Source: Micromonosporaceae bacterium KJ-029
Lineage (GTDB): Bacteria; Actinomycetota; Actinomycetes; Mycobacteriales; Micromonosporaceae
NCBI GenBank assembly: GCA_005402585.1
Contig: BIFP01000052.1
Span: 1 to 64,000 of the forward strand
Direction of reading: 5' to 3'
Length of the DNA stretch: 64,000 bases
Positions within the stretch are counted from its first letter, which is position 1, and every line of letters begins with the position of its first letter. The notes below the pieces were generated by a model that worked only from the letters and a program-made list of their open reading frames with translations, did not search any database and had not been told where the DNA came from. Shown here one piece after another: positions 22,713 through 30,618 of the stretch. A program made the position numbers and the translations under genes.

Positions 22713-23915
22713 GTGCGCGTCGGCCTCGTCTGCGCCCACGCCGCTGTGCCGCCGGCCGGCGACGGTACCGTCGTCGGCACCTACCAGCACATCGCGCGGG
22801 TGGCCGCCGAACTGGTCGGACGAGGTCACGACGTCCGGGTGTACGCCCGCAGGGACGACCCGGAGGCAGCCGACAGCACCACCGTCGACGGCTACCGGGT
22901 GGAGCGGGCGACGATCGGTCCGGCCGCGCAGATACCCACCGCCGACCTGGTGCCGTACGTGGCCGAGTTCGGCCAGTGGCTGGCCGACCGGTGGGCGGGG
23001 GACTGGACGCCGGAGGTGGTGCATGGTCACTACTGGGTCGGCGGGCTGGCCGCGGCGCACGCCGTGCGGGAGACCGACATCCCCGTGGTCCAGACATTCC
23101 ACTCGATCGGGATGGAGCAGCTGCGTCACCTCGGCCCGCAGTACGACGGGCCGGGCAACCGCATTCCGCTGGAACGGGCGCTGACCAGGGCGGTGGACAT
23201 CGCGGTCGCGCAGTGCAACGACGAGGTGGACGAGCTGACCCGGATGGGCCTGCAACGCACCTCGGTCGCGATGGTGCCGACCGGCGTGGACACCGAGCGG
23301 TTCCACCCCGACGGCGAGGCGGCCCCACGAGACCAGCGGCCCAGGATCCTCTCGGTGGGTGGGCTCTCCCGCGGCCACGGCCAGGACGACCTCATCCGCG
23401 CGATGCGGCTGGTCGGCGACGCGGAGCTGGTGATCGCCGGAGGGCCGCCGGCCGAGCGGCTGGCCAACCACGCCGAGGCCCGCCGGCTGCGCGAACTGGC
23501 CGAGCGCCTCGGCGTGGGCGAGCAGGTGCACCTGGTGGGGGTGGTGCCGCACGACCAGATGGCCACCTGGTACCGCTCGGCCGACGTGGTCGCCTGCACA
23601 CCGCACTACTCCTCCGCCGGCCGGGTGTCGCTGGAGGCGATGGCCTGTGGTGTTCCGGTGGTCGGCTACGCCATGGGTGGGATCGCCGACGCGGTGGTCG
23701 ACGAGGTCACCGGCAAGCTGGTGCCGCCCGGCGATGTACGCGCGCTCGGGATGACGCTGCGCCGGCTGCTCACCGACAACGCGGGCCGGTTCGCGTACGG
23801 GCACGCCGCAGTGGACCGGGTCCGGTGCAGCTACACCTGGGAACGGACCGCGGGTGCCCTGGAGCGGCTCTACGAGCGGGTGGTGGGCCGGCGCAAACCG
23901 GTCGAGGCGGCCTGA
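22713..23915 (+). CDS. GT-B glycosyltransferase (family 4-like)
   Basis: A 400-residue GT-B retaining glycosyltransferase. N-terminal half: GTYQHIARVAAEL and HGHYWVGG. C-terminal half: ILSVGGLSRGHGQDDLIRA (donor-binding start) and the family-4 core PHYSSAGRVSLEAMACGVPVVG. It is similar to D-inositol-3-phosphate and trehalose-type glycosyltransferases, but the acceptor cannot be assigned. GTG at 22713 is chosen because GGAGGTGAG lies directly before it; the ATG a few codons earlier overlaps that site. Its 3' end overlaps the convergent transporter frame by 46 bases. Confidence 0.88.
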   Translation: MRVGLVCAHAAVPPAGDGTVVGTYQHIARVAAELVGRGHDVRVYARRDDPEAADSTTVDGYRVERATIGPAAQIPTADLVPYVAEFGQWLADRWAGDWTPEVVHGHYWVGGLAAAHAVRETDIPVVQTFHSIGMEQLRHLGPQYDGPGNRIPLERALTRAVDIAVAQCNDEVDELTRMGLQRTSVAMVPTGVDTERFHPDGEAAPRDQRPRILSVGGLSRGHGQDDLIRAMRLVGDAELVIAGGPPAERLANHAEARRLRELAERLGVGEQVHLVGVVPHDQMATWYRSADVVACTPHYSSAGRVSLEAMACGVPVVGYAMGGIADAVVDEVTGKLVPPGDVRALGMTLRRLLTDNAGRFAYGHAAVDRVRCSYTWERTAGALERLYERVVGRRKPVEAA

Positions 23916-24859
23916 GCCGGGTTACCCGGTTCGGTGTTGGGCCGGGGCCCTTCCGCTACCGCAGGCGTCAACAGAGGGCCCTTCGTCCGGTCCACCACGG
24001 CCCGGGTCGTCTCCCGGGCGACGGCGTGGTGGTGCTGTGGTTCGGCGTACCGGGTGAGCCCGATGACCGCGGCGAGGGTGACCAGGAAGCCGATGCCGGC
24101 GAGCCACTCCCGGCCCGGCCAGATCTTGTCGTTGAGCAGCAGCAGACCGACGATCGCGGCGGGCACCGCCCCGGCGGCGTCCATGGCGGCCACCGCCGCC
24201 GTGGTGGAACCCCGCTGCATCGCCAGCCCGAGCAGCAGCTGGCCGACGATCGAGTGGGCGATCAGCAGGTGGAGCAGCGGGTCGGCGAGCAAGGCGTCCC
24301 AGCTCGTCGCGGAGGCCAACGGCCGGGCGGCCACCGCGGCGGCGGAGAAGGCCAGTCCGGCCAGCGAGCCGAGCGCCACCGACCCGGGCGCGCCGTGCAG
24401 CCGGACCGCGAAGAAGCCCAGCACCGCGATCACCGCGAGGGTCACCAGCAGGGTGATCATGCCCGCGGTGCCGAGCGGTTTCGACGGCGCCGGCCGCGCG
24501 GACAGCACCAGCGCGGTGATCCCGGCGAAGAGCAGCAGCAGCAGCACGACCTCGGCCACCGGCAGCCGCCACTTCAGCACCAGCACGCCGAGGATGGCGG
24601 TGACCCCCAACCCGGCCGCCACGCTCGCCTGCACCAGGAACAGCGGTAGGTCCCGCCGGGCGAGGAAGGCCAGCACGAACCCGCCGACCTGGCAGGCCAG
24701 CCCGACCAGGTAGGTGCGATGCCCGGCCAGGCGGAGCAGCAGCCCGGGGTCGAAGGTGCGGTGCACGGTGGTGCGGGTCGCGGCGACCGACTGCAACAGG
24801 TTGGCGACGCCGTACGCGACGATCATCGCCGCCAGGAAACACCAACCCGAGGTAGCCAC
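23870..24859 (-). CDS. DMT/EamA-like membrane transporter
   Basis: A 329-residue membrane protein with about nine or ten hydrophobic segments, of drug/metabolite-transporter type. GTG at 24859 starts the hydrophobic core (ATSGWCFLAAMIVAYG); the frame upstream of it belongs to hisN in another phase. The last 40 or so codons are unusual: they run through an intergenic GGGCCC-type repeat and then antisense to the end of the glycosyltransferase gene. The ancestral protein probably ended near TRYAEPQHHHA. Last gene of the aroA-rsgA-hisN run, 26 bases after hisN. Substrate unknown. Confidence 0.78.
   Translation of the reverse strand: MATSGWCFLAAMIVAYGVANLLQSVAATRTTVHRTFDPGLLLRLAGHRTYLVGLACQVGGFVLAFLARRDLPLFLVQASVAAGLGVTAILGVLVLKWRLPVAEVVLLLLLFAGITALVLSARPAPSKPLGTAGMITLLVTLAVIAVLGFFAVRLHGAPGSVALGSLAGLAFSAAAVAARPLASATSWDALLADPLLHLLIAHSIVGQLLLGLAMQRGSTTAAVAAMDAAGAVPAAIVGLLLLNDKIWPGREWLAGIGFLVTLAAVIGLTRYAEPQHHHAVARETTRAVVDRTKGPLLTPAVAEGPRPNTEPGNPAQAASTGLRRPTTRS
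23933..23988 (+). repeat. GGGCCC/GTTAA repeat, copy 1
   Basis: A 56-bp element of the pattern GGTGTT-x-GGGGCCC-x-CTACCG-x-AGGCGT-x-GGGCCCTTC, aligned with the copies at 35564, 50636 and 51671. It lies just past the glycosyltransferase stop and inside the 3' end of the convergent transporter frame. Each half is itself a GGGCCC-centred palindrome. Confidence 0.75.
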
Positions 24860-24885
24860 CTGGCGAGGATAGAGGCTACCCGGCG

Positions 24886-25689
24886 TCAGCGCGCGGGGGG
24901 CCGACCGAGCCGGTCGAGGATGTCGGGATGCAGCGCTCCGTTGCTGGCCACGGCGCTGTTCTCGCCGCCGGCCGGGGCGGGACGGCCAGCCAGATCGGTG
25001 AATGTCCCGCCGGCCTCGGTCACGATGGGTACCAGCGCGGCCACGTCCCAGAGCGACAACTCGGGCTCGATCATCACGTCCAGCGCGCCCTCGGCCAACA
25101 GCATGTAACCGTAGAAGTCGCCGTAGGCCCGGCTGCGCCAGGTGTCCCGCATCAGCTGGAGCACCGGCTCCAGTCGCCCGGCGTCCTCCCAGCCGCCCAG
25201 CGAGGAGTAGCACAGGCTCGCGTCGGCCAGCTTCGTCACCCCGGAGACCCGGATCGGCTCGCCCCGGGACGCGTCCGGCCCGGCGTACGCCCCGGCGCCG
25301 CGCGCCGCCCACCAACGGCGGCCCAGCGCGGGCGCGGAGACCAGCCCGGCGACCGGCCGGCCGTCCTCGAGCAGCGCGATCAGGGTGGCCCAGACCGGCA
25401 CTCCCCGGACGAAATTCTTGGTGCCGTCGATCGGATCCACCACCCACTGCCGAGTGCCGGCGGCCGGCGTCGCACCGTACTCCTCGCCGAGCAGGCCGTC
25501 ACCCGGCCGGTGTTCGGCCAGCAGGGCACGGATCTCGCGTTCCACCGCGGTGTCCGCGTCGGAGACCGGGGTCAGGTCGGGTTTCGACTCGACCCGCAGG
25601 TCGAGCGCGCGGAACCGGGCCCTGGAGATGGCGTCGGCGGCGTCGGCGAGTCGGTGGGCGAGGGCGAGGTCGTCGGCGTACCCGGTCAT
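24886..25689 (-). CDS. hisN: Histidinol-phosphatase, inositol-monophosphatase fold
   Basis: A 267-residue Mg-dependent phosphatase. The metal-site motifs are GEEYG (70s loop), WVVDPIDGTKNFVRG and LSLWDVAAL near the C-terminus. Actinobacterial HisN proteins of this subgroup remove phosphate from L-histidinol phosphate. The ATG at 25689 (MTGYADDLALAHRLADAAD) is used because the 21 codons before it are not conserved-looking. It follows rsgA on the same strand with a 52-base gap. Inositol-phosphatase activity is the alternative, but the short GVPVWATLIAL block fits HisN. Confidence 0.88.
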   Translation of the reverse strand: MTGYADDLALAHRLADAADAISRARFRALDLRVESKPDLTPVSDADTAVEREIRALLAEHRPGDGLLGEEYGATPAAGTRQWVVDPIDGTKNFVRGVPVWATLIALLEDGRPVAGLVSAPALGRRWWAARGAGAYAGPDASRGEPIRVSGVTKLADASLCYSSLGGWEDAGRLEPVLQLMRDTWRSRAYGDFYGYMLLAEGALDVMIEPELSLWDVAALVPIVTEAGGTFTDLAGRPAPAGGENSAVASNGALHPDILDRLGRPPAR

Positions 25690-25741
25690 GCCGGACACCG
25701 TAGCGACGCCCACCCCGGCCGGCCGCCGGGGGCTGACCGGG

Positions 25742-26815
25742 TCACTCCGCACGTCCGCGTGGGTCGGCCTCGCCGTGCGGGTCGGTCTCGCCGGCCCGGG
25801 AGGCCAACAACCGACGGTACGACGTCAGCCGGCGCGGATCCGCCCGCCCCTGCGCGACCCAGGCGGCGAGGGCGCAGTCGATCTCGTCGGCGGCGTGCGG
25901 ACAGTTCGCCGGGCAGTCGACGGTGGCCTCGACCAGGTCCGGGAAGCCGTGCAGCAGGCTCTCGGCCGAGACGTGCGCCAGCCCGAAGCTGCGTACGCCG
26001 GGGGTGTCCACGATCCAGCCCGGGTCGTCCTGCGCGCCGGGCAGGGCGGGCAGCCGCAGCGCCACCGCACTGGTCGAGGTGTGCCGGCCCCGGCCGATGG
26101 CGCTGACCGTGCCGACCGCCCGGTCGGCCTCCGGCACCAGGCGGTTGACCAGCGTCGACTTGCCGACCCCGGAGTGCCCGACGAGTACCGAGAGCCGGCC
26201 GGCGAGCAGGCTGCGCAGGGCGTCCAGCGGCGAGTCCGGTCGGATCAGCACGTACGGCAGCTCCAACTCGGTGTAGTAGTCGAGCACCGCCTCCGGACCG
26301 GCCAGGTCGGCCTTGGTCAGGCAGAGCAGCGGCTCGATGTCCGCGTCGTACGCGGCCACCAGGCAGCGGTCGATGAACCCGGTGCGGGGCGGCGGGTCGG
26401 CCAGCGCGCTGACGATCACCAGCTGGTCGGCGTTGGCGACGACAACCCGTTCCAGCCGCCCCTCGGCGGTGCTGGCGTCGTCCTCGGCGGTACGCCGCAG
26501 CACGGACCGGCGTGGCTCGATCCGGACGATGCGGGCCAGCGCCCCGGGCGCTCCCGAGGTGTCGCCGACCAGGCCGACCCGGTCGCCGACCACCACCGAC
26601 TTGCGCCCCAGCTCGCGGGCGCGCATCGCGGTGACGGTGGGGATCTCCTGCCCGGCTACGGCCAGCACGCAGGTGTACCGTCCCCGGTCCACCGCGATGA
26701 CGAAGCCGTCCTTCGCGTCCTCGTGCCGGGGCCGGGTGCGGGTACGCGGACGCGAGGACTTGCCCGGCCGAATCCGGACGTCGTCCTCGTCGTACTCGCG
26801 TCGCCTGGTCGCCAG
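25742..26815 (-). CDS. rsgA: Ribosome small-subunit GTPase RsgA, probable CTG start
   Basis: A circularly permuted GTPase of about 357 residues acting in late 30S maturation. Order: OB-fold (VDRGRYTCVL), G4 LTKADL, G1 GHSGVGKST, G3 DTPG, then a zinc knuckle (DCPANCPH with a later Cys). Conserved N-terminal residues RRREYDEDDVRIRPGKSS lie upstream of the first GTG (26692), so the true start must be earlier. Between the aroA stop and that sequence no ATG, GTG or TTG is in frame; CTG at 26815 with GGAAAGGG 5 bases before it is the only candidate. aroA-rsgA spacing is 19 bases. Confidence 0.93.
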   Translation of the reverse strand: MATRRREYDEDDVRIRPGKSSRPRTRTRPRHEDAKDGFVIAVDRGRYTCVLAVAGQEIPTVTAMRARELGRKSVVVGDRVGLVGDTSGAPGALARIVRIEPRRSVLRRTAEDDASTAEGRLERVVVANADQLVIVSALADPPPRTGFIDRCLVAAYDADIEPLLCLTKADLAGPEAVLDYYTELELPYVLIRPDSPLDALRSLLAGRLSVLVGHSGVGKSTLVNRLVPEADRAVGTVSAIGRGRHTSTSAVALRLPALPGAQDDPGWIVDTPGVRSFGLAHVSAESLLHGFPDLVEATVDCPANCPHAADEIDCALAAWVAQGRADPRRLTSYRRLLASRAGETDPHGEADPRGRAE

Positions 26816-26834
26816 GGCCGCCCTTTCCGCTCGC

Positions 26835-28136
26835 TCAGCTCTTGCCGGTCACCATTGCCGACCATAGTGCCGGGAACTCGGGCATGGTCTTCGAGGTGCA
26901 CGCCACATCATCCAACTCGATGCCGGGCACGGCGAGACCGGCCACCGCCGCCGCGTGCGCCATCCGGTGGTCGTGGTAGGTGCGGAACACCCCGCCGCGC
27001 AGCGGCCGGGGCCGGATCTCCAGACCGTCGCGCGACTCGGTGATGTCCGCGCCGAGCGTGGTGAACTCGCGGGTCAGCGCGGCCAGCCGGTCGGTCTCGT
27101 GCCCACGGATGTGGCCGACCCCGGTGAGCACGGAGGGGGAATCGGCGAGCATCGCCAGCGCGGTCAGCGCCGGGGTCAGCTCGCTGACGTCCGACAGGTC
27201 GGCGTGCAGGCCGCGGACCGTCCCGGTGCCCCGCACGGTGAGCCCCTCGGTGGTGAGCGTCACCTCCGCACCCATCTGCTGCAGCAGCGAGCGGAGCCGC
27301 TCCACCGGCTGGGCGCTGCCGCGCGGCCAGCCCTGCAGGGTCACCTCGCCGCCGGTGACCAGGGCGGCGGCGAAGAACGGCACCGCACCGGAGAGATCCG
27401 GTTCGACCTCCCAGCCGCGCCCGGTCAGCGGGCCCGGCTCGACCACCCAGACGTCGGGGGTGCTGTCGTCGACCGCCGCACCGGCGGCGCGCAGCATCTG
27501 CACGGTCATCCGCAGGTGGGGCGCGGAGGGTACGGGCGGACCGACGTGCCGGACCACCAGCCCGCGGTCGAAGCGGGGCGCGGCCAGCAGCAGCCCCGAG
27601 ACCAGCTGGCTGGAGGCGGAGGCGTCGATCACCACCTCGCCACCGGTCACCCGACCCGTGCCCCGGACCATCAGCGGCAGGCTGCCGGCCCCGGTGGTTT
27701 CGATGCGTACCCCGAGCGAGCGCAGCGCCTCGATCAACGGCCCGAGCGGCCGGGTACGGGCGTACGGGTCGCCGTCGAGGGTGACCTGTCCCTCGGTCAG
27801 CCCCGCCACCGGGGGCACGAAGCGCATGATCGTGCCGGCGAGCCCCACGTCGACGTGGGCCGGGCCGACCAGCCGGTGCGGTCGTACCAGCCAGCGTTCG
27901 TCGTCGGCGATCGACACGTGTGCGCCCAACGCCCGCAGGCCGGCGGCCATCAGCTCGGTGTCCCGGGCGCGCAGCGGCTTGGCCAGCGTCGACGGGCCGG
28001 TGGCCAGCGTGCTGAGCACCAGGGCCCGGTTGGTCATCGACTTGGAGCCCGGCAGGCGCAGCGACGCCGACACCGGATCGCTGGCCGTCGGGGCGGTCCA
28101 CGGCTGTAGCGGCCGGGTCGCGGTCAGGTTCCCCAC
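26835..28136 (-). CDS. aroA: 3-phosphoshikimate 1-carboxyvinyltransferase (EPSP synthase)
   Basis: A 433-residue shikimate-pathway enzyme joining shikimate-3-phosphate and phosphoenolpyruvate. Motifs: LPGSKSMTNRALVLS, the GLAGTIMRF loop (equivalent of LGNAGTAxR), SSQLVSGLLLAAP, DLSGAVPFFAAAL and YHDHRMAHAAAV. GTG at 28136 is chosen because CAGAAT sits 6 bases upstream, a leaderless arrangement; the frame to 28259 is unsupported. It heads an aroA-rsgA-hisN-transporter run and is divergent from the SRAP gene, as in M. tuberculosis Rv3226c-Rv3228 from memory. Confidence 0.95.
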   Translation of the reverse strand: MGNLTATRPLQPWTAPTASDPVSASLRLPGSKSMTNRALVLSTLATGPSTLAKPLRARDTELMAAGLRALGAHVSIADDERWLVRPHRLVGPAHVDVGLAGTIMRFVPPVAGLTEGQVTLDGDPYARTRPLGPLIEALRSLGVRIETTGAGSLPLMVRGTGRVTGGEVVIDASASSQLVSGLLLAAPRFDRGLVVRHVGPPVPSAPHLRMTVQMLRAAGAAVDDSTPDVWVVEPGPLTGRGWEVEPDLSGAVPFFAAALVTGGEVTLQGWPRGSAQPVERLRSLLQQMGAEVTLTTEGLTVRGTGTVRGLHADLSDVSELTPALTALAMLADSPSVLTGVGHIRGHETDRLAALTREFTTLGADITESRDGLEIRPRPLRGGVFRTYHDHRMAHAAAVAGLAVPGIELDDVACTSKTMPEFPALWSAMVTGKS

Positions 28137-28239
28137 AGCTACATTCTGCCGTGTCGTGGCCGTGGATGACCGCTGCCGTCCGCGTCGCTCCCGGTGGACG
28201 GGACAGCCGTCCGACCGGCGGCGCGCTAGCGTGTGCGGC

Positions 28240-28950
28240 ATGTGCGGGAGGTACGCCACGACCCGGAGCGCCGGTGACCTGAGTGGCTTGTTCGACTCCG
28301 CCGACGAGACCGGCGGTCGGCTCGTCGCCGATCACAACGTCGCGCCTACCGACCCGGTGCCACTGGTCCGGGTGAGTTCCGAGGGGCACCGCGCGCTCTC
28401 GCTCGGCCGGTGGGGGTTGGTACCCGGGTGGTCCCGGTCGGCCGCCGGCGCCGCGCGCATGATCAACGCCCGGGCCGAGACGGTCGCCACCAGCCGGGCG
28501 TACGCCCCCGCCTTCGCCCGCCGGCGGTGCCTGGTCCCGGCCGACGGCTGGTACGAGTGGGTCCGCCAGCCGGGCGGGACGAAGCAGCCGTACTACATGA
28601 CCCCGCTGGACGGCTCGGTGCTCGCCTTCGCCGGCATCTGGTCGGTCTGGGACGGCCCCGGCGGCCCGTTGCTGACCTGCAGCGTGCTGACCACCGCCGC
28701 GCTCGGCGACCTGGCCGAGGTACACGATCGGATGCCGCTGCTGCTGCCGCCCGAGCGGTGGGCGAGCTGGCTGGGCGCGGCCGGCGATCCGGCCGACCTG
28801 CTCGCCCCGCCCTCGCTCGACTGGCTCGCCGGCTTGGAGGTCCGGCCGGTGGGGCAGGCGGTGGGCGATGTCCGCAACGACGGCCCGGAGTTGACCGCCC
28901 GGGTGCCACTGGAACGCCGTGCCGAGCCGGGGAGTATGACGCTGTTCTGA
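28240..28950 (+). CDS. SRAP-family abasic-site protein (YedK/HMCES-like)
   Basis: A 236-residue SOS-response-associated peptidase-family protein. Met is followed directly by the catalytic Cys2 (MCGRYATT), which in YedK and HMCES forms a thiazolidine crosslink to abasic sites in single-stranded DNA. Other signatures: NVAPTDPVP, ARMINARAETV, RCLVPADGWYEW and the His in VHDRMPLLL. TAGCGT is 7 bases before the ATG, consistent with a leaderless transcript beginning at Cys2's initiator. Divergent from aroA across 103 bp. It protects abasic sites during replication in studied members. Confidence 0.94.
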   Translation: MCGRYATTRSAGDLSGLFDSADETGGRLVADHNVAPTDPVPLVRVSSEGHRALSLGRWGLVPGWSRSAAGAARMINARAETVATSRAYAPAFARRRCLVPADGWYEWVRQPGGTKQPYYMTPLDGSVLAFAGIWSVWDGPGGPLLTCSVLTTAALGDLAEVHDRMPLLLPPERWASWLGAAGDPADLLAPPSLDWLAGLEVRPVGQAVGDVRNDGPELTARVPLERRAEPGSMTLF

Positions 28951-29084
28951 TTACGGAACGCGCATTGTCGGGAGTGATTTGCCGCGGTTGCGGGTGAAAG
29001 TTCACTCGATTGTTTTGCCAACTTCCCGGCAGAGTCTTGTCCCCGCGCCAACAAGTGCGATACAACACAGCGCCGGTGGTGGGT

Positions 29085-29107
29085 GTCGTTCGCGTCAGGT
29101 GAACGAC
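29085..29107. promoter_or_regulatory. Inverted repeat upstream of the Wbl gene
   Basis: GTCGTTC (29085-29091) and GAACGAC (29101-29107) with a 9-base spacer, 40 bases before the Wbl start codon. It is a possible operator in an otherwise gene-free 196-base region of lower GC content. Confidence 0.35.
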
Positions 29108-29146
29108 CGACATCGATATTGCTGGTCCCACGGGGGAGGTGGGTGG

Positions 29147-29539
29147 ATGACACGGGCGCGTATGCCCCGTCCGCACGAGGTGGCCGCCGCGCGGCGTGAT
29201 CCGCGACTGCTGCGAGCGCTGCGTGAACGGCGACAGGATGAAGCCTGGCGCACCAGGGGCACCTGTCAGAGTGTCGACCCGGAGACATTCTTTCCGGCGC
29301 CGAACGAGCCGGCCGACGCTGCCGTGGCACTGTGCCGAAGCTGCGACGTGCAGGGCTCCTGCCTGGCCTGGGCGTTGGAGGTCGGCGATTGTCACGGCGT
29401 GTGGGGTGGCACCACCCCGCGTGAACGGCGGGCGATGCTGGTGGCCTGGCGCGGCGAGGTGCAACCCGATCCGGATGCCGCCAGCGAGGCGGGCCCGCCG
29501 GTACGCGATCGACTGCTCACCCTGGTCCCGCTGAGCTGA
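29147..29539 (+). CDS. WhiB-like (Wbl) regulator, subclass unassigned
   Basis: A 130-residue Wbl protein. The four cluster cysteines are at 40, 63, 66 and 72 (GTCQSVD, LCRSCDVQGSC), followed by GVWGGTTPRERR. The basic N-terminal 35 residues and the acidic tail do not match WhiB1, WhiB2, WhiB3 or WhiB7 as I know them, and there is no AT-hook. GGGGGAGGTGGG precedes the ATG at 29147. Separate from the SRAP gene by 196 bases. It probably binds the primary sigma factor like other Wbl proteins; target genes are unknown. Confidence 0.9.
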   Translation: MTRARMPRPHEVAAARRDPRLLRALRERRQDEAWRTRGTCQSVDPETFFPAPNEPADAAVALCRSCDVQGSCLAWALEVGDCHGVWGGTTPRERRAMLVAWRGEVQPDPDAASEAGPPVRDRLLTLVPLS

Positions 29540-29584
29540 CCACTCGTTGAGCTGACCGCCGGGGCGCGGCACCGCTGAGCCGGC

Positions 29585-29674
29585 GAACCCTTTTCAACCC
29601 TGGACCAGGCGGCGCCTGCGTCCCGACCACCCCCTGCGGCCATCGCCGGCCGCAGGGGAGGTCGAAGAGGGTTC
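29585..29674 (+). promoter_or_regulatory. Nested inverted repeat before the hydrolase gene
   Basis: An inner perfect 11-bp stem (CCCCTGCGGCC 29631-29641 with 29648-29658) sits inside outer arms 29585-29599 and 29660-29674 that match at 13 of 15 positions. It ends 9 bases before the hydrolase GTG and follows the Wbl gene, so it could be a terminator, an operator or both. Confidence 0.4.
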
Positions 29675-29683
29675 AATGGGTCG

Positions 29684-30298
29684 GTGCCGTACGACGATCT
29701 CTTCGACACCCCGCGCGGTCCGGCGCGGGTCGATACCGACCTGCCCTCCGGCCCGCCCCGAGCGCTGCTGGTGCTCGGGCACGGCGCGGGCGGTGCTGTC
29801 GACGCCCCGGACCTGCTGGCGCTCCGCGACGCGGCGGTCGCCGCCGGGTCGGTCGTGGCCCGGGTGACCCAGCCGTACCGGGTCGCCGGCCGGCGCGCGC
29901 CGGCTCCCGCCGGGCATCTCGACGAGGCGTGGACCGCCGTGCTGGCCGTGCTGCGGGCCCGCCATCCGGGCGTACCTCTGGTGGTGGGTGGCCGGTCGAG
30001 CGGGGCGCGCGTGGCCTGCCGGACCGCCACCGCCGTGGGCGCCGCCGGGGTGGTCGCGCTCGCCTTTCCGCTGCACCCACCCGGGCGGCCGGAGCGCAGC
30101 CGGGCCGGGGAACTGGCCACCGGCGTACCGACCCTGGTGGTCAACGGCGACCGGGACCCGTTCGGCATGCCAAAGCCGGGGCCGGAAGTGCGGGTGGTGG
30201 TCCGGCCGGGGGAGCGGCACGACCTGCGCGGCGACCCGGTCGGCACGGCCGCGGTGGTGGTCGACTGGCTACGCGAGCACGGTTGGGCGCGGGGCTGA
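29684..30298 (+). CDS. Alpha/beta hydrolase, KANSL3/Tex30-like
   Basis: A 204-residue alpha/beta hydrolase of the short dienelactone-hydrolase-like type. It has LLVLGHGAGGAVDAPDL (oxyanion region), the nucleophile elbow GGRSSGAR (Ser near residue 108), VNGDRDPFG (acid) and a final His in GERHDLRG. No lid domain or signal peptide, so cytoplasmic. GTG start at 29684 directly follows a structured region. Substrate unknown; the KANSL3-like label rests on the compact length and the GRSSGAR elbow. Confidence 0.8.
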   Translation: MPYDDLFDTPRGPARVDTDLPSGPPRALLVLGHGAGGAVDAPDLLALRDAAVAAGSVVARVTQPYRVAGRRAPAPAGHLDEAWTAVLAVLRARHPGVPLVVGGRSSGARVACRTATAVGAAGVVALAFPLHPPGRPERSRAGELATGVPTLVVNGDRDPFGMPKPGPEVRVVVRPGERHDLRGDPVGTAAVVVDWLREHGWARG

Positions 30299-30618
30299 CC
30301 GCTTCCGCACCCGGCGACCGCCCGTCGGCACGCCACGCTGGCGCCTTTCCGCCGGCCGTCGGGTGTCGGGTGCCGGCGCCGTTCCGGTCGTTGCCAGAGC
30401 GGCACGCCGCGCTGGCGCGTTTCCGCCGGCCGCGCCGGGTCGTTGCACCCGATGGTGTCGGGCGTCCGGTCTGGGCGGCGACATCGGGCTCCCAGGCCCT
30501 TCCTGGTCCCAGCCGCGGTGTACCCCGTGGCCGGGACCAGGAACGGGGGCGGGACGGAATGTCCGGGCCCACCCCGGGCGTTGAACCCCTCGGACGACCA
30601 CTGTGCGAGGGGGGACCG
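30299..30618. other. Gene-free stretch with repeats upstream of sigR
   Basis: Contains a 32-base direct repeat (30327-30358 and 30401-30432, 30 of 32 identical), an 11-bp inverted repeat (30500-30510 with 30533-30543, 22-base spacer), and the SigR-type promoter at 30556-30582. No frame here is supported as a gene. Confidence 0.6.
30556..30582 (+). promoter_or_regulatory. SigR/SigH-type autoregulatory promoter
   Basis: GGAAT (30556-30560), 19 bases, GTT (30580-30582), the consensus of the sigma factor encoded downstream. The start would be near 30589, about 30 bases before the in-frame GTG at 30619, which has GAGGGGGGA before it. Confidence 0.65.

Noticed and set aside
26908..28725. Minus-strand ORF of 605 codons
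   Set aside because: Overlaps aroA in another phase and runs antisense to the SRAP gene; no domain and strong Arg/Gly bias.
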